Positions 24,457 through 34,075 of a stretch of DNA of 64,000 nt are shown piece by piece. This DNA comes from Nitrospira sp. (GTDB taxonomy: Bacteria > Nitrospirota > Nitrospiria > Nitrospirales > Nitrospiraceae). The stretch lies in assembly GCA_029194725.1 (NCBI GenBank), contig JARFXQ010000009.1, forward strand, positions 62,001-126,000. Direction: 5' to 3'. The translations under genes were made by a program, and so were the position numbers. Under the pieces are notes generated by a model that saw nothing but the letters and a program-made list of their open reading frames with translations, made no database searches and had not been told where the DNA came from. Position 1 is the stretch's first letter, and each line of letters opens with the position of its first letter.

Positions 24457-25119
24457 CTAAGATGATGATGGTATGACGATGGAAATTACTCTTCGTCCAT
24501 ATCCTTTCTGAAGCTGAAACCTGTATTCGTTCTCCAATGACCAGTTGGAAGAAAGGGACGAGCGATTAATGGATTGCGACGAATAGAGTATGACCTTCCC
24601 TCCCTGCCGAAGGAGCTTTGTGCCATGATGTAAAATCAACTCATGTTTCAAGGCGCGAGTTGTCAGGTAGTCAAATGATGCGTGAGACCGTTGTTCGGTC
24701 ATGAACCTGTCAAGAGTTCCATCGAAGATGTCGACGTTTTCAAGCCGAAGGAGACCAATGATGAAGTGAAGGAAGGAGGACTTCTTTCTCGTCGGCTCAA
24801 CAAGAGTAATATTCAGGTCCAGTCTCGCAATCTTTAGAGGGATTCCTGGGAATCCAGCTCCCGTTCCGACATCGAGCAATCTGGCTCCAACCTTAATGTT
24901 GACGGCTTTGAGCGCGACAAGAGAATCCACAAAATGTTTAATGATGATCTCATCATCTAGTGTAAGGCTTGTGAGATTGAATGATTGATTCCAAAATTGA
25001 AGCTGATGAAGGTACACCATGAACTGTTGCAATTGGATAGCGCTAAGTGGAACGCCAATTTCAGTCGCGCTTGTCTGTAGCAGCAAGGAAGGTGAACTCG
25101 TTTGTTCCACGTGGAACAA
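24457..25119 (-). CDS. rsmG: RsmG, 16S rRNA G527 methyltransferase
   Basis: 220-residue GidB/RsmG methyltransferase that makes m7G527 in 16S rRNA. The SAM motif is LLDVGTGAGFPGIPLKI (about residue 77), with LVEPTRKKSSFLHF and FDYLTTRAL following. The only upstream start in frame is TTG at 25119, inside a perfect parS palindrome, directly after a TAA stop. This gives the N-terminus MFHVEQ seen in several rsmG genes that overlap parS; an internal GTG at 25110 is an alternative. It belongs to the mnmE-mnmG-rsmG-parA-parB run. Confidence 0.94.
   Translation of the reverse strand: MFHVEQTSSPSLLLQTSATEIGVPLSAIQLQQFMVYLHQLQFWNQSFNLTSLTLDDEIIIKHFVDSLVALKAVNIKVGARLLDVGTGAGFPGIPLKIARLDLNITLVEPTRKKSSFLHFIIGLLRLENVDIFDGTLDRFMTEQRSHASFDYLTTRALKHELILHHGTKLLRQGGKVILYSSQSINRSSLSSNWSLENEYRFQLQKGYGRRVISIVIPSSS
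25103..25118. promoter_or_regulatory. parS centromere site
   Basis: Perfect 16-bp palindrome TGTTCCACGTGGAACA, the form found in Pseudomonas and close to the Bacillus consensus TGTTTCACGTGAAACA. It covers the first codons of rsmG, 1.5 kb from parB, the classical origin-proximal position. ParB would load here. Confidence 0.93.
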
Positions 25120-25141
25120 TTACGCCGATGTGGGAGTGAGG

Positions 25142-27064
25142 TCAATAGGGATGGTTGGGTCCAATCGAAAATTGCGGCACTAGTTGTCGAGTAGAATGAA
25201 CCTGGCGCCGATTCTTTTCTATCGCAACTAGAAGTAGAGATATGGCAGCAGGAGTCACGCCTGCTATTCTCGATGCTTGGCCTACCGTCTCAGGCCGTAC
25301 TCGATTGAACTTCTCTCGAACTTCCCTGGAAAATCCTGAAACCCCGTTGTAATTGAACGTATGAGGAATTAGTTTTTGCTCAAGTTTCTTAAACTTATCC
25401 ACTTGTTGGATCTGGCGGCGTACATAACCTTCATACTTGATCTGGAGTTCTACCTCTTCAGCAACTTCATATTCCTGAATGAATGGCATTCCAAAAACTC
25501 TTAAGAGTTTTTGATAGCTTGATTCCTGTCGGCGAAGGAGCTGTGCCATGGTCATGGCAGACGAGACGTTCTCGAGATACGTACTTTTTGTCTGCAAGCG
25601 GATTTCCGCTGTGAATGGCGGCCTGGTTGTATTCAGATGTTCGATCTCCTTTTCAATCAGACGCTTCTTTTGCAAAATTCTCTCATACGCCTCCTCAGGA
25701 ATCAGCCCAACGTCATAGCCAGCCTGCATGAGCCGAAGGTCTGCATTGTTGTGACGGAGGAGCAACCGATACTCCGCTCTCGACGTGAACATTCGATAAG
25801 GTTCATGGGCATCCTTCGTAATGAGATCGTCGATAAGTACTCCGATATAGGCTTGGGACCGATCGAGGATGAGAGGAGGTCTCTCTCGCAATTTCAAAAC
25901 GGCGTTAATGCCCGCAACCAAACCCTGCGCCGCAGCTTCTTCATACCCAGAGGTCCCGTTGATTTGTCCGGCGTGATAGAGGCCTGATATATGTTTCGCT
26001 TCGAGCGTCCGGTAGAGTTGACGAGGGGGGAAATAATCGTACTCAATCGCATAGCCTGGCTTGAGCATTTTGGCTTGTTCTAATCCAGGAATTGTTTTGA
26101 GCATAGCCGCCTGCACGTCTACCGGAAGGCTGGTTGAAATACCATTCGGATAAAATTCTATCGACTCAAGACTCTCAGGCTCGATAAAAATCTGGTGCCG
26201 TTCTTTCTCCGCAAAACGTACGACCTTATCCTCGATGGAAGGACAGTACCGAGGTCCTGTAGATTCGATAACGCCGCTGTATAGAGGCGAGCGGTCGAGA
26301 TTCTTTTGAATGATGTCGTGCGTCTCTCGATTCGTATAAGTCAAGTGACAGAGAACTTGCCTGGTCGTTATCCGCTGGGTGCGATACGAAAAAGAGGGAG
26401 GCGGGGTATCACCAGCCTGAGGAATCATTACCGAAAAATCAATCGTAGCCTTGTCCAATCGCGGAGGGGTTCCCGTCTTGAGTCGTCCGATCTCAAATCC
26501 CAGGTCTCGCATGCAGTCCGAAAGGTGTTCAGCCGAAGCCTCTCCCGCGCGACCGGCCGGAAAATGGTTCAGCCCTACATGGATAAGGCCCTTAAGGAAT
26601 GTACCTGATGTCAAGATGATCGCCTTGGCATCGATCCGTTCACCCGAACCCGTCACGATCCCGCTTACCGCGCCTCCCACCACGAGCAGTCGATCAACGA
26701 CTCCTTCCGCCAGGCGAAGGTGCCCCTGCGAGGCGAGGGTGTCCCGCATAGCCATGCGATACAACGATTTATCGCATTGGACGCGCAACGCCCGCACCGC
26801 TGGTCCTTTGCTTGTGTTAATGAATCGAAATTGAATTCCGGAACGATCCGTATTCCGCCCCATTTCGCCGCCGAGCGCATCGATCTCCTTGACTAGGTGT
26901 CCCTTGCCGATCCCTCCGATCGCCGGATTGCAAGACATCTGCGCGATTCGGCCGAGTTCCAACGTCAAAAGCAAAGTCCTTGCCCCCATTCGTGCCGCAG
27001 CAAGCGCTGCTTCACATCCTGCATGACCGCCCCCCACCACGATGATGTCAAATGCTATGGCCAC
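25142..27064 (-). CDS. mnmG: MnmG (GidA), tRNA uridine-5-carboxymethylaminomethyl synthesis protein
   Basis: 640-residue FAD enzyme that works with MnmE to modify U34 of tRNAs. The dinucleotide fold [19 protein letters not shown] is at the N-terminus. The GidA signatures are [20 protein letters not shown] (about 50-69) and [19 protein letters not shown] (about 370). The C-terminal helical MnmE-binding domain includes [12 protein letters not shown] start at 27064 after TAGAGGGACCA is preferred; a TTG at 27088 is possible but lies inside mnmE. It ends 23 bp before rsmG. Confidence 0.96.
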   Translation of the reverse strand: MAIAFDIIVVGGGHAGCEAALAAARMGARTLLLTLELGRIAQMSCNPAIGGIGKGHLVKEIDALGGEMGRNTDRSGIQFRFINTSKGPAVRALRVQCDKSLYRMAMRDTLASQGHLRLAEGVVDRLLVVGGAVSGIVTGSGERIDAKAIILTSGTFLKGLIHVGLNHFPAGRAGEASAEHLSDCMRDLGFEIGRLKTGTPPRLDKATIDFSVMIPQAGDTPPPSFSYRTQRITTRQVLCHLTYTNRETHDIIQKNLDRSPLYSGVIESTGPRYCPSIEDKVVRFAEKERHQIFIEPESLESIEFYPNGISTSLPVDVQAAMLKTIPGLEQAKMLKPGYAIEYDYFPPRQLYRTLEAKHISGLYHAGQINGTSGYEEAAAQGLVAGINAVLKLRERPPLILDRSQAYIGVLIDDLITKDAHEPYRMFTSRAEYRLLLRHNNADLRLMQAGYDVGLIPEEAYERILQKKRLIEKEIEHLNTTRPPFTAEIRLQTKSTYLENVSSAMTMAQLLRRQESSYQKLLRVFGMPFIQEYEVAEEVELQIKYEGYVRRQIQQVDKFKKLEQKLIPHTFNYNGVSGFSREVREKFNRVRPETVGQASRIAGVTPAAISLLLVAIEKNRRQVHSTRQLVPQFSIGPNHPY

Positions 27065-27072
27065 TGGTCCCT

Positions 27073-28524
27073 CTATTTTCCGATACAAAACTCAGAAAAA
27101 ATGCGCTCCAAAACCTCATCAGACGTAATTGTCCCGACAATTTCGCCCAGCGCATCAGCTGCACCCCGGAGATCAACCGCCACAAACTCCGGCTCTACGC
27201 CTCGTTCGACCGAGACCAGCGCCTCTTGGAGTGAGGTCTCGGCCTGCTCGAGAGCGACTCGATGCCGAACATGAGTGATGACGACACCATCGCTGGCTTC
27301 AAAAGACGGCTTCACAAACTGTGCTCGAATAGCGATCTTCAACGTCTCCAATCCTTCCCCCGTGCGAACCGAGATGGGAAAAACCTTGCAGGTTGTGCGA
27401 GCAAGAAGTGCATCCGACAGCGATTGCATTGATGCAGCGTCGATTAAATCGATCTTATTCACGATATATAAACGTTCGTGGCCTCGTGAGGGTGAACACA
27501 CATTCTCGAGCTCCATCCTTGCCAGTTGAGAGCCATCAAAGACGTGCAGGATCAGATCCGCTTGATCTTGAGCCTCTTTGGACCGACGGATGCCTTCGAG
27601 TTCGACAACCTCTGTTGTATCCCGTAACCCAGCGGTATCGATCAAGGTCACTCGCAAGCCGTCCCAGACGACCGATTCCTCGATAGTGTCTCGCGTCGTG
27701 CCGGGAATGTCGGTCACAATAGCTCTGTCTTCTTGGAGTAAACTGTTCAGCAAACTTGATTTACCGACATTGGGCTCCCCGGTGATCACCACTCGGATTC
27801 CCTCTCGCAGTACGCGTCCACTCTCGGCGGTGGCCAACATTCGTTGAACTTCAACCAAAGTCCCTTGAAGAGAGGCCGTCATCTCATCCCGTCCAACGAA
27901 CGCAATATCTTCATCGACGAAGTCGATTCCTGCCTCCAGGTGAGCCAACAGTCCCACGAGACCTGTGCGCAGTCGATGGATTTGCTGCGCGAGCTCTCCG
28001 CGGAGCTGGCGCTGCGCCAATCTGAGCGCGACTTCGGACTTGGCTCTAATGGTGTCCAGCACAGCCTCAGCTTGAGACAAATCTAGGCGGCCCTTCAAGA
28101 AAGCCCGTTTGGTAAACTCTCCTGCTTGTGCGAGACGAGCTCCCGCAGCCACGCAGGCCTCACAAACTCGTTGCAGAACCAAAGCGCTTCCATGACAGTG
28201 AATCTCAACGACGTCCTCCGCGGTAAAGGACCGAGGTGCCTTCATATAGACCACCAGACCTTCATCGACGATCTGCTCGGTCAACGCACCTGTCCTCGAA
28301 ACAGGCTGGGTGTCAATTGAAGGAACAGGCCGTAGGAGAATATCGGCCAGGTGCAGTTGGTGAGAAGCGACCGATAGAAGCGATTTCTTGGAACGCAGCC
28401 GAACAACATTCCTTGCTATATCAACGGCCTGCGGCCCGCTTATCCGCACGATACCAATGCCACCTTCCCCGGCAGGAGTGGCTATCGCACATATCGTATC
28501 CTCGGCCGCGCCGACCGTCGACAT
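27073..28524 (-). CDS. mnmE: MnmE (TrmE), tRNA modification GTPase
   Basis: 483-residue GTPase. The N-terminal folate-binding domain ([20 protein letters not shown]) is followed by helical halves around a G domain. G1 is [12 protein letters not shown] (about 225), G2 is TT in [12 protein letters not shown]3 is DTAGLRDT, and G4 is NKIDL. The C-terminal CIGK with its conserved Cys ends the protein. It forms the MnmE-MnmG complex on tRNA. It lies between yidC and mnmG, with mnmG starting immediately behind. Confidence 0.97.
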   Translation of the reverse strand: MSTVGAAEDTICAIATPAGEGGIGIVRISGPQAVDIARNVVRLRSKKSLLSVASHQLHLADILLRPVPSIDTQPVSRTGALTEQIVDEGLVVYMKAPRSFTAEDVVEIHCHGSALVLQRVCEACVAAGARLAQAGEFTKRAFLKGRLDLSQAEAVLDTIRAKSEVALRLAQRQLRGELAQQIHRLRTGLVGLLAHLEAGIDFVDEDIAFVGRDEMTASLQGTLVEVQRMLATAESGRVLREGIRVVITGEPNVGKSSLLNSLLQEDRAIVTDIPGTTRDTIEESVVWDGLRVTLIDTAGLRDTTEVVELEGIRRSKEAQDQADLILHVFDGSQLARMELENVCSPSRGHERLYIVNKIDLIDAASMQSLSDALLARTTCKVFPISVRTGEGLETLKIAIRAQFVKPSFEASDGVVITHVRHRVALEQAETSLQEALVSVERGVEPEFVAVDLRGAADALGEIVGTITSDEVLERIFSEFCIGK

Positions 28525-28575
28525 CTTCTCACGCGTTCGGGAAAACCAGTCACATCGAGTGACCTCAACTGAGCA

Positions 28576-30270
28576 TCATTTCTTGACACCTTGTTCGTCC
28601 ACAGTCGCAGTTATGGCGGGAGTTCGAAAGAACAAACGATCGGTGACGAATTGCTGCACGATGGTGAGCACATTATTGGTCAACCAATACAGCACGAGGC
28701 CAGCCGGAAAATTGATGAATAGGAACGTCATGAGTGCCGGAAGCATCAGCATGATTCTCGCCTGAGTCGGGTCCATGGTGGTCGGTTGGATCTTTTGCAT
28801 AACCACCATACTGATGCCCATGATGATAGGCAGGATATAGTAGGGGTCCTGGACCGACAGATCGCTAATCCACAATCCTAACGGCGCTTGGCGCAAATCA
28901 ATCGTCATGTACAGAATGTTGAACAACGATACGAACACCGGCATCTGCAATATCATAGGGAGACAGCCGCCCACAGGATTGACCTTGTGGTCTCGGTACA
29001 GTTTGATCAGCTCCTTGTTCAACCGATCACGGTCATCCTTGAATTTTTCCTGGAGGGCCGCCACCTTCGGCTGGATGCCCTGCATCTGCTTCATCGATGT
29101 GTAACTCTTGTATTGCAAGGGGACAAACAGCAGCTTGATGATAACTGTCAGGAGAATGATCGTCAGTCCATAATTATGAGTATAGTCATTGATATAACGC
29201 AGCACGTAGAAGATGGGCTTGGCCACGGCCCGGACCATGTCCCAACTGCCGAAAAGAAACCATCCGAAGTCGATCGTATCTTCGAGCCTAATTTGCAAAC
29301 TCTGAAGCGTGTCAAACTCCTTGGGACCGGCAAACAGCTGGAGTGACAGAGGTGTCCCTGATGAATCGACAGGCAAACGGATCGCAGTGGACACGAGCTT
29401 GTCCCCTTGCTTCCTGGGCAAGGCGGAGGCAGTAGTCTTTGGAATAAGCGCGGAAATAAAATACTTATCTTGCAGTGCGACCCATTTCACGGAGCCCTTG
29501 TGCTCAGCCTCGGATTCCGGCATGTCTCTATCAATCTTATCGTCGATGAGCGAGGCCGTTCCGACCGATCCGATGAACCCCTCCCCCCAATCCACAATTC
29601 CAAAATTCGTCCCCAAACCGAGATTCACTGTTCCCGACAGTCCGCTGGATTTCAAGACGATATCTACGACATAGCTGTCGGCATGAAACGTCAGCCGTTT
29701 TTCTAGGCCGACACCGCTCGCCGGATTCTCGTACTGAAAGGTTATATGACCAGTGGGGTGCTCCTGGTCCAAGGTTGTAAAGTCTTTTTCAACTCTGTAG
29801 ATCCCGTCGCTCAATTCAAGCGACTGAGAGGAGTCATCCGCTGTGACCGTCAAGGGCTCGGCAAACTTGCCTCCTTGCCGAACGAGTTGCACTGCGGACT
29901 TCCCATCAGAACTGCCGTGATAGCGCTTTAGTTCCCAGCCAACTAGCGCAGCCCCGCGCCTCGTGAACTTAGCTCGATACAGATTCGTTTCCACCTCGAT
30001 GAACTCTCGTGCGACAGGTTCAACACGCGACTCTTGAGCCCGGACGTCCCCACCCGATGGTTTTTCCTGCCCTGCCTCCTTAGTCGCAGGAGTCCTTGAG
30101 GTTGGGGATTCGGGACTGGTACTCGCAGGGGATGGCGTACCGTTCGTGGAAGGCTCAGCTGGTTCAGAAATGACCGGTTCAGGAAGGAGGCCCAGCTCTT
30201 TTAGCAGGTACTCGTACCCAAAGATAATCGCAAGAGAGAGTACTAAAAACACGATGACTCGCTTTTCCAT
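28576..30270 (-). CDS. yidC: YidC membrane protein insertase
   Basis: 564 residues, the Gram-negative form of YidC. N-terminal membrane helix (VIVFLVLSLAIIFGYEYLL), a Pro/Ser/Thr-rich linker (about 35-80), a large periplasmic beta domain (about 90-340), then the conserved five-helix core. The core has the KSYTSMKQMQGIQPKVAALQ cytoplasmic hairpin, NPVGGCLPMILQMPVFVSLF and the final TNNVLTIVQQ. It inserts and folds inner-membrane proteins alone or with Sec. It sits in the rpmH-rnpA-yidD-yidC order; the end of yidD lies 38 bp upstream. Confidence 0.97.
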   Translation of the reverse strand: MEKRVIVFLVLSLAIIFGYEYLLKELGLLPEPVISEPAEPSTNGTPSPASTSPESPTSRTPATKEAGQEKPSGGDVRAQESRVEPVAREFIEVETNLYRAKFTRRGAALVGWELKRYHGSSDGKSAVQLVRQGGKFAEPLTVTADDSSQSLELSDGIYRVEKDFTTLDQEHPTGHITFQYENPASGVGLEKRLTFHADSYVVDIVLKSSGLSGTVNLGLGTNFGIVDWGEGFIGSVGTASLIDDKIDRDMPESEAEHKGSVKWVALQDKYFISALIPKTTASALPRKQGDKLVSTAIRLPVDSSGTPLSLQLFAGPKEFDTLQSLQIRLEDTIDFGWFLFGSWDMVRAVAKPIFYVLRYINDYTHNYGLTIILLTVIIKLLFVPLQYKSYTSMKQMQGIQPKVAALQEKFKDDRDRLNKELIKLYRDHKVNPVGGCLPMILQMPVFVSLFNILYMTIDLRQAPLGLWISDLSVQDPYYILPIIMGISMVVMQKIQPTTMDPTQARIMLMLPALMTFLFINFPAGLVLYWLTNNVLTIVQQFVTDRLFFRTPAITATVDEQGVKK

Positions 30271-30308
30271 GACGAGGCTAGGCTTTCTCTAAAAAGAGGT
30301 CATCGTCG

Positions 30309-30518
30309 CTACTTGACCGGGTCTTCCCCCCCGGGATGGAAGGGATGACATTTCATAAGCCGGAGGATGGCTAATCCAAGCCCCTGCAAAGCTCCGTATT
30401 TCATGATGGCATCGGAGGCATATTGGGAACAGCTGGGTTCGAATCGGCATGCGCGACCGTACAAAGGGGAAATCACCATGCGGTATCCCTGAATCAGCCG
30501 CAGACACAACCATTGCAT
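30309..30518 (-). CDS. yidD: YidD membrane-insertion efficiency factor
   Basis: 69 residues with the complete YidD signature: LIQGYRMVISPLYGRACRFEPSCS, then YASDAIMKYGALQG and CHPFHPGG. It is a small cytoplasmic-face membrane protein that helps YidC substrates. The start at 30518 is 2 nt after the rnpA stop; the frame is open upstream but overlaps rnpA. Confidence 0.95.
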   Translation of the reverse strand: MQWLCLRLIQGYRMVISPLYGRACRFEPSCSQYASDAIMKYGALQGLGLAILRLMKCHPFHPGGEDPVK

Positions 30519-30519
30519 A

Positions 30520-30915
30520 TCAATAGGCCCTTGGACGAAGGAGCTCGAGGCGCTCAAGCGAGCTTCTCCATGCCTGGACCAACCCATCCCGAGATTGCTG
30601 TAGTGCGTCCCGTTTTGGAAACACGAGAAGTCCCCGCCCTGGAGCCAAGTCCGAACGTGATTGCCTCACCAGTTCACGAAAGATTCGTTTGGCACGATTG
30701 CGTCGGACCGCATTTCCGAATCGCTTCCCGACGATAATCCCCACGCGACTCGGAGCCTCATCCATCCTGTAGGCCAACAGGTTGAAGAGGGCGGTCGAAA
30801 TTCGCCGACCATGATGTTTGACGAGTTGGATGTCCCTGTTGCTGCGCAAAAAAATGTCATCTCGTCCCTGTGCCTTCGGCCTCATTGGAAAAGGGTGTTT
30901 CTTCGCAACATCCAA
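30520..30915 (-). CDS. rnpA: RnpA, ribonuclease P protein component
   Basis: Up to 131 residues. The RNR signature RNRAKRIFRELVRQ and the preceding GIIVGKRFGNAV identify the protein subunit of RNase P, which matures tRNA 5' ends with the rnpB RNA (not in the window). TTG at 30915 gives the full frame; ATG at 30885 would remove 10 residues. The segment FLRSNRDIQLVKHHGRR matches the family N-terminus. It lies between rpmH and yidD as usual. Confidence 0.93.
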   Translation of the reverse strand: MDVAKKHPFPMRPKAQGRDDIFLRSNRDIQLVKHHGRRISTALFNLLAYRMDEAPSRVGIIVGKRFGNAVRRNRAKRIFRELVRQSRSDLAPGRGLLVFPKRDALQQSRDGLVQAWRSSLERLELLRPRAY

Positions 30916-31027
30916 CCCGCCAAGGATCTCGGAGAGGGGTCTGGCCGGTAGGTGAACGCACGCTCAACGGCAACGCACGAGATTGGAGCGCGACCCAACG
31001 AATATCTGATCATTCAACATGATATGG

Positions 31028-31165
31028 CTAGACGGTCAACCGAGCTCGTCCCTTAGCTCTGCGCCGGGCCAGCACCCTGCGTCCGTTCTTGGTGCTCATA
31101 CGCTTCCTAAATCCGTGCTCGCGCTTCTTTTTTAAGTTGGACGGTTGCTGAAATGTGAACGACAT
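31028..31165 (-). CDS. rpmH: 50S ribosomal protein L34
   Basis: 45 residues, typical L34: [18 protein letters not shown], then [19 protein letters not shown]. The start at 31165 follows AGAAGGGGGACC. It is the first gene of the rpmH-rnpA-yidD-yidC cluster and has a consensus promoter just upstream. Confidence 0.98.
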   Translation of the reverse strand: MSFTFQQPSNLKKKREHGFRKRMSTKNGRRVLARRRAKGRARLTV

Positions 31166-31217
31166 GGTCCCCCTTCTGCCTCCATAACCTTGGATGATCA
31201 GTTCAAATGAACGGCAG

Positions 31218-31246
31218 ATTATAGGGGAGGCACCTGAGCCTGTCAA
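31218..31246 (-). promoter_or_regulatory. consensus sigma-70 promoter of rpmH
   Basis: On the minus strand TTGACA (31246-31241) and TATAAT (31223-31218) are both perfect and separated by exactly 17 bp. The -10 box ends about 50 nt before the rpmH start codon. It is the strongest promoter match I see in the window, fitting a ribosomal gene. Confidence 0.92.
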
Positions 31247-31646
31247 TTTTCATGTTCATGCTCCTTTAACCTTCGCATCCCCGTGGATCGTCAGCCTTCA
31301 GACCCTACCGTTCGCACTGCTGAGGCGCTTTTGCCAGCTACCACCAGAACGCCACAAGATCTGATGCCCAGAGACGATCACCCTCATCATAAACATGTGG
31401 AATAGCATGAATCATTCTCCAGTAACGGCGATGTTCGATGGCACCGAGCTTGCTGCATATTTTTGGCGTCCTAGTATGCCGGAAGGCCTAAGTCTGCTAT
31501 GCTGGCCCATCTAGCTCGAAATGCTCTTCATGATTTATGAAGGGTATCCTCGGCTGCAGATCATGGACTGCCACACAATAAATCCAGCAAAGAAAGAAGT
31601 TCATTAATCAGATTTGTCGGTGGAACCTTTAAGGAGGATTCTTCGT
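31247..31646. other. 400-bp intergenic region, no dnaA or oriC seen
   Basis: Divergent region between rpmH and the lipoprotein operon. In many bacteria dnaA and oriC lie here, but I find no dnaA frame and no cluster of TTATCCACA boxes. A good ribosome site (AAGGAGGATTCTTCGT) for the plus-strand lipoprotein ends it. Confidence 0.6.
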
Positions 31647-32276
31647 ATGCTGAGAAAAGCATCCCTTGTCTCTCTTGCCGTGACCCTCGTTGTGATCGCC
31701 GGATGCTCGGAGCCTCCCACCCAGCAGATCCAGGAAGCGGAAAAAGCTCTCAAAGATGCGCAGGCAAGCGGCGCCGCCACCTATAGCGCTGAAGAGTATG
31801 CCAAGCTTGAAGGTACCCTCGCGGCATTGCGGAAAGAAGTCGCCGATCAGGATGAAAAGTTCATCCTGTTTCGAGATTACGGCAAGACTCAACAACTCTC
31901 TGCCTCGGCCAAAGCCGATAGTGAACGGATCAAGGCGGCCTCGTCGCAAAAAAAGGAAGAAGCAAAGGCAGCAGCCCTGCAGGCTCAACAAGTCGCTGAA
32001 GAGGCGGTGAAAGCAACGCAAGATTTGGTCGCCAAGGCACCCGTCGGAAAAGATCGGGCAGCGGTGGAGGCCATCAAGAATGACGTGGAAGGGTTGAAGT
32101 CATTACTGAAACAGGTTCAGGCCTCGATCGACAAAGAAGATTATCCGGCTGCCCAAACCCAGGCGAAGGCTATTCACGACATGAGCCAAGGCGTGTCAGC
32201 TGAAATCCAAAACGCCCTCGCAAAGGTGGGAAAGGGAAAACCCGCAAGGAAAAGTCGCACAGCGCATGGCGCTTGA
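31647..32276 (+). CDS. coiled-coil lipoprotein (DUF4398-like)
   Basis: 209 residues. Type II signal with lipobox VIAGC (Cys about residue 19), so the mature protein is membrane-anchored in the periplasm. The rest is almost entirely Ala/Lys/Glu-rich helix. It opens with IQEAEKALKDAQASGAATYSAEEYAKLEGTL-like repeats typical of DUF4398-type lipoproteins; a long coiled coil (AAALQAQQVAEEAVKAT) and a basic tail follow. The start is fixed by AAGGAGGATTCTTCGT. It overlaps the next L,D-transpeptidase by 11 bp, so the two are coupled. It probably acts as a structural or scaffold lipoprotein for the wall enzymes downstream; that role is inference. Confidence 0.82.
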   Translation: MLRKASLVSLAVTLVVIAGCSEPPTQQIQEAEKALKDAQASGAATYSAEEYAKLEGTLAALRKEVADQDEKFILFRDYGKTQQLSASAKADSERIKAASSQKKEEAKAAALQAQQVAEEAVKATQDLVAKAPVGKDRAAVEAIKNDVEGLKSLLKQVQASIDKEDYPAAQTQAKAIHDMSQGVSAEIQNALAKVGKGKPARKSRTAHGA

Positions 32277-33399
32277 TCAGACACATAAGGCGCTTGCCGC
32301 GATCCTTTGCGTCCTCTGCGTGACCGGTTGCGTTCAGGCCGTTCCGCCGGACCTCATTGTAGCCCTTGAATCCATTGATCAGGATTTGGTCGCAATGAGG
32401 GCTCCGGAGGCCGCGCCTGAGGAGTACGGGCAGTTCGCTCGACAATGGGTGTCGCTGAAATCGCGCGTCCAATTGGACGATGATCTGATCCGATGGCCGT
32501 GGGAATCGAGCGATCTTGAGAATGAACTCAGGCAATTGTACAGCATGGGGGAACGTACGGTCTCCCAGCTGCACGAGAGACAAGCCTCGCAGCATCGCGC
32601 GGCACAGGACAAGGTGATTCGTCTTGAAGAACAGTTTCATACCATCACGTCGAGGATCCAATCTATCGATGGGCGTATCCTCCTAGGAGAAAAAGTCGTT
32701 CAAACGGGTCTTCTCGTTAAACAGGCCCGTTCGTTCTTCGAGCAACAAGACTTTCAACGAGCCATGCAAGCGGCAGAGAAAGCTGATCATGCCCTCAAGG
32801 CGCAGGCTTCATTGCTGAGCCAGGAATTGGGGCGATACGCCGACGAGGGCCGCATCGCCTATTGGCAGACGTTGGCCAAACAGACCATCGCTTGGTCTCG
32901 GATCCACCAATCCACAGCAATCGTGGTGAGCAAGGCCGCCCGAGAATTGACTCTCTACAAGTCTGGACAGAAGATGCTATCATATCAAGTTCGGCTGGGG
33001 TTCAATGGCATGTTGGAAAAACAGTTCCAGGGAGACGGAGCAACGCCGGAAGGTCGATATCGCGTGACGGACAAACGCGGCCAAGGGCAGACGCAGTTCT
33101 ACCGAGCCCTGGCTCTAGATTATCCCAATGCTCAAGATCGTCGGCGATTCGCCCTTGCGAAGAAGGCGGGAAGGATCGATTTGGCCAAAGGCATTGGGGG
33201 CCAGATCGAGATACATGGAGCCGACAATGACCTCCTGGCCCAGACCCTTGGGTGCATCATGCTTGAAAACCCGAATATGGCTGTTCTCTACGAGAGCGTC
33301 TCAATCGGAACACCGGTCACAATTGTCGGTGCCTTGACGAAAGAGAACGCGGTGGCCTCAGCCTTATCTGAACTCGCCCAGCGTAGAGATGAAACCTGA
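32266..33399 (+). CDS. L,D-transpeptidase lipoprotein (YkuD domain)
   Basis: 377 residues: lipobox VTGC near residue 22, then a helical region (about 40-210) with coiled-coil character, then a YkuD catalytic domain (about 220-355). Its active-site blocks are IEIHGADN and TLGCIMLEN (Cys nucleophile; the usual second His in SHGC is Leu here, as in TxGC variants). The strand VVSKAARELTLYKSGQKML is typical. It would cross-link peptidoglycan 3-3 or attach proteins to it, on the periplasmic side. Second gene of a four-gene overlapping operon. Confidence 0.85.
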   Translation: MALDQTHKALAAILCVLCVTGCVQAVPPDLIVALESIDQDLVAMRAPEAAPEEYGQFARQWVSLKSRVQLDDDLIRWPWESSDLENELRQLYSMGERTVSQLHERQASQHRAAQDKVIRLEEQFHTITSRIQSIDGRILLGEKVVQTGLLVKQARSFFEQQDFQRAMQAAEKADHALKAQASLLSQELGRYADEGRIAYWQTLAKQTIAWSRIHQSTAIVVSKAARELTLYKSGQKMLSYQVRLGFNGMLEKQFQGDGATPEGRYRVTDKRGQGQTQFYRALALDYPNAQDRRRFALAKKAGRIDLAKGIGGQIEIHGADNDLLAQTLGCIMLENPNMAVLYESVSIGTPVTIVGALTKENAVASALSELAQRRDET

Positions 33400-34048
33400 G
33401 CGTAGCCTGATGGGCCGCCTTCTTCTTCCAACTTCGGCGACGGTCTTACTGCTACTACTAGTCGTGACTGCTTGGACCCTAAGTCGCGTAGCGCCCGAAC
33501 CTCCCCAGGCTGTTCGCCAACCGGCTGTCCATGACAAAGCCAGTCTTCGTACATTGCAAGCCCGGTATAAGGGGCTCTCCAAGCAACTGTCCCAACTCAT
33601 GCCGAACCAGCCTTACATCTTAGTCGATACGGCCAAGAACCGACTCTATGTGAAACAGCAAGACCAAGTCGTCCTCGATGCCCTCGCTTCGACCGGTAGT
33701 GGAACAATTCTCGATAAGCCGGGCGAAGGTAGCAGCCAGTGGATTTTCGATACGCCACGAGGAGAATTCCTCGTCAAGTCGAAACTGACCAATCCCACGT
33801 GGATCAAGCCCGATTGGGCGTTTGTTGAAGAAGGACTCGCGGTGCCGCAAAATGCCGCCGACCGGGCAGAGCAGGGGGTCCTGGGCGACTATGCATTGGG
33901 ATTCGGCAAGGGTTATTTCATCCATGGGACGCTCTATACTCGTTTGTTGGGAAAAAATGTGACGCATGGATGCATTCGGCTCAATGACAGCGATCTTAAA
34001 GGTGTCTACAAGCTCGCTCGAGTAGGGACACCGATCATGATCTTTTGA
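33389..34048 (+). CDS. L,D-transpeptidase (YkuD domain)
   Basis: 219 residues: N-terminal membrane anchor or uncleaved signal (TSATVLLLLLVVTAWTL), a short linker, then a canonical YkuD domain. YILVDTAKNRLYVKQQDQVV begins it; the active site is FIHGTLYTRLLG followed by THGCIRLND with catalytic Cys about residue 196. Complete motif, so it is presumably active in 3-3 cross-linking. It overlaps the preceding lipoprotein transpeptidase by 11 bp. Confidence 0.9.
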   Translation: MKPERSLMGRLLLPTSATVLLLLLVVTAWTLSRVAPEPPQAVRQPAVHDKASLRTLQARYKGLSKQLSQLMPNQPYILVDTAKNRLYVKQQDQVVLDALASTGSGTILDKPGEGSSQWIFDTPRGEFLVKSKLTNPTWIKPDWAFVEEGLAVPQNAADRAEQGVLGDYALGFGKGYFIHGTLYTRLLGKNVTHGCIRLNDSDLKGVYKLARVGTPIMIF

Positions 34049-34075
34049 TCCCTCAAGAGCGCGCAGATATTGCCC

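Noticed and set aside
25395..25403. TTATCCACT, one base off a DnaA box
   Set aside because: Single, and inside the mnmG coding sequence; no cluster that would make an origin.
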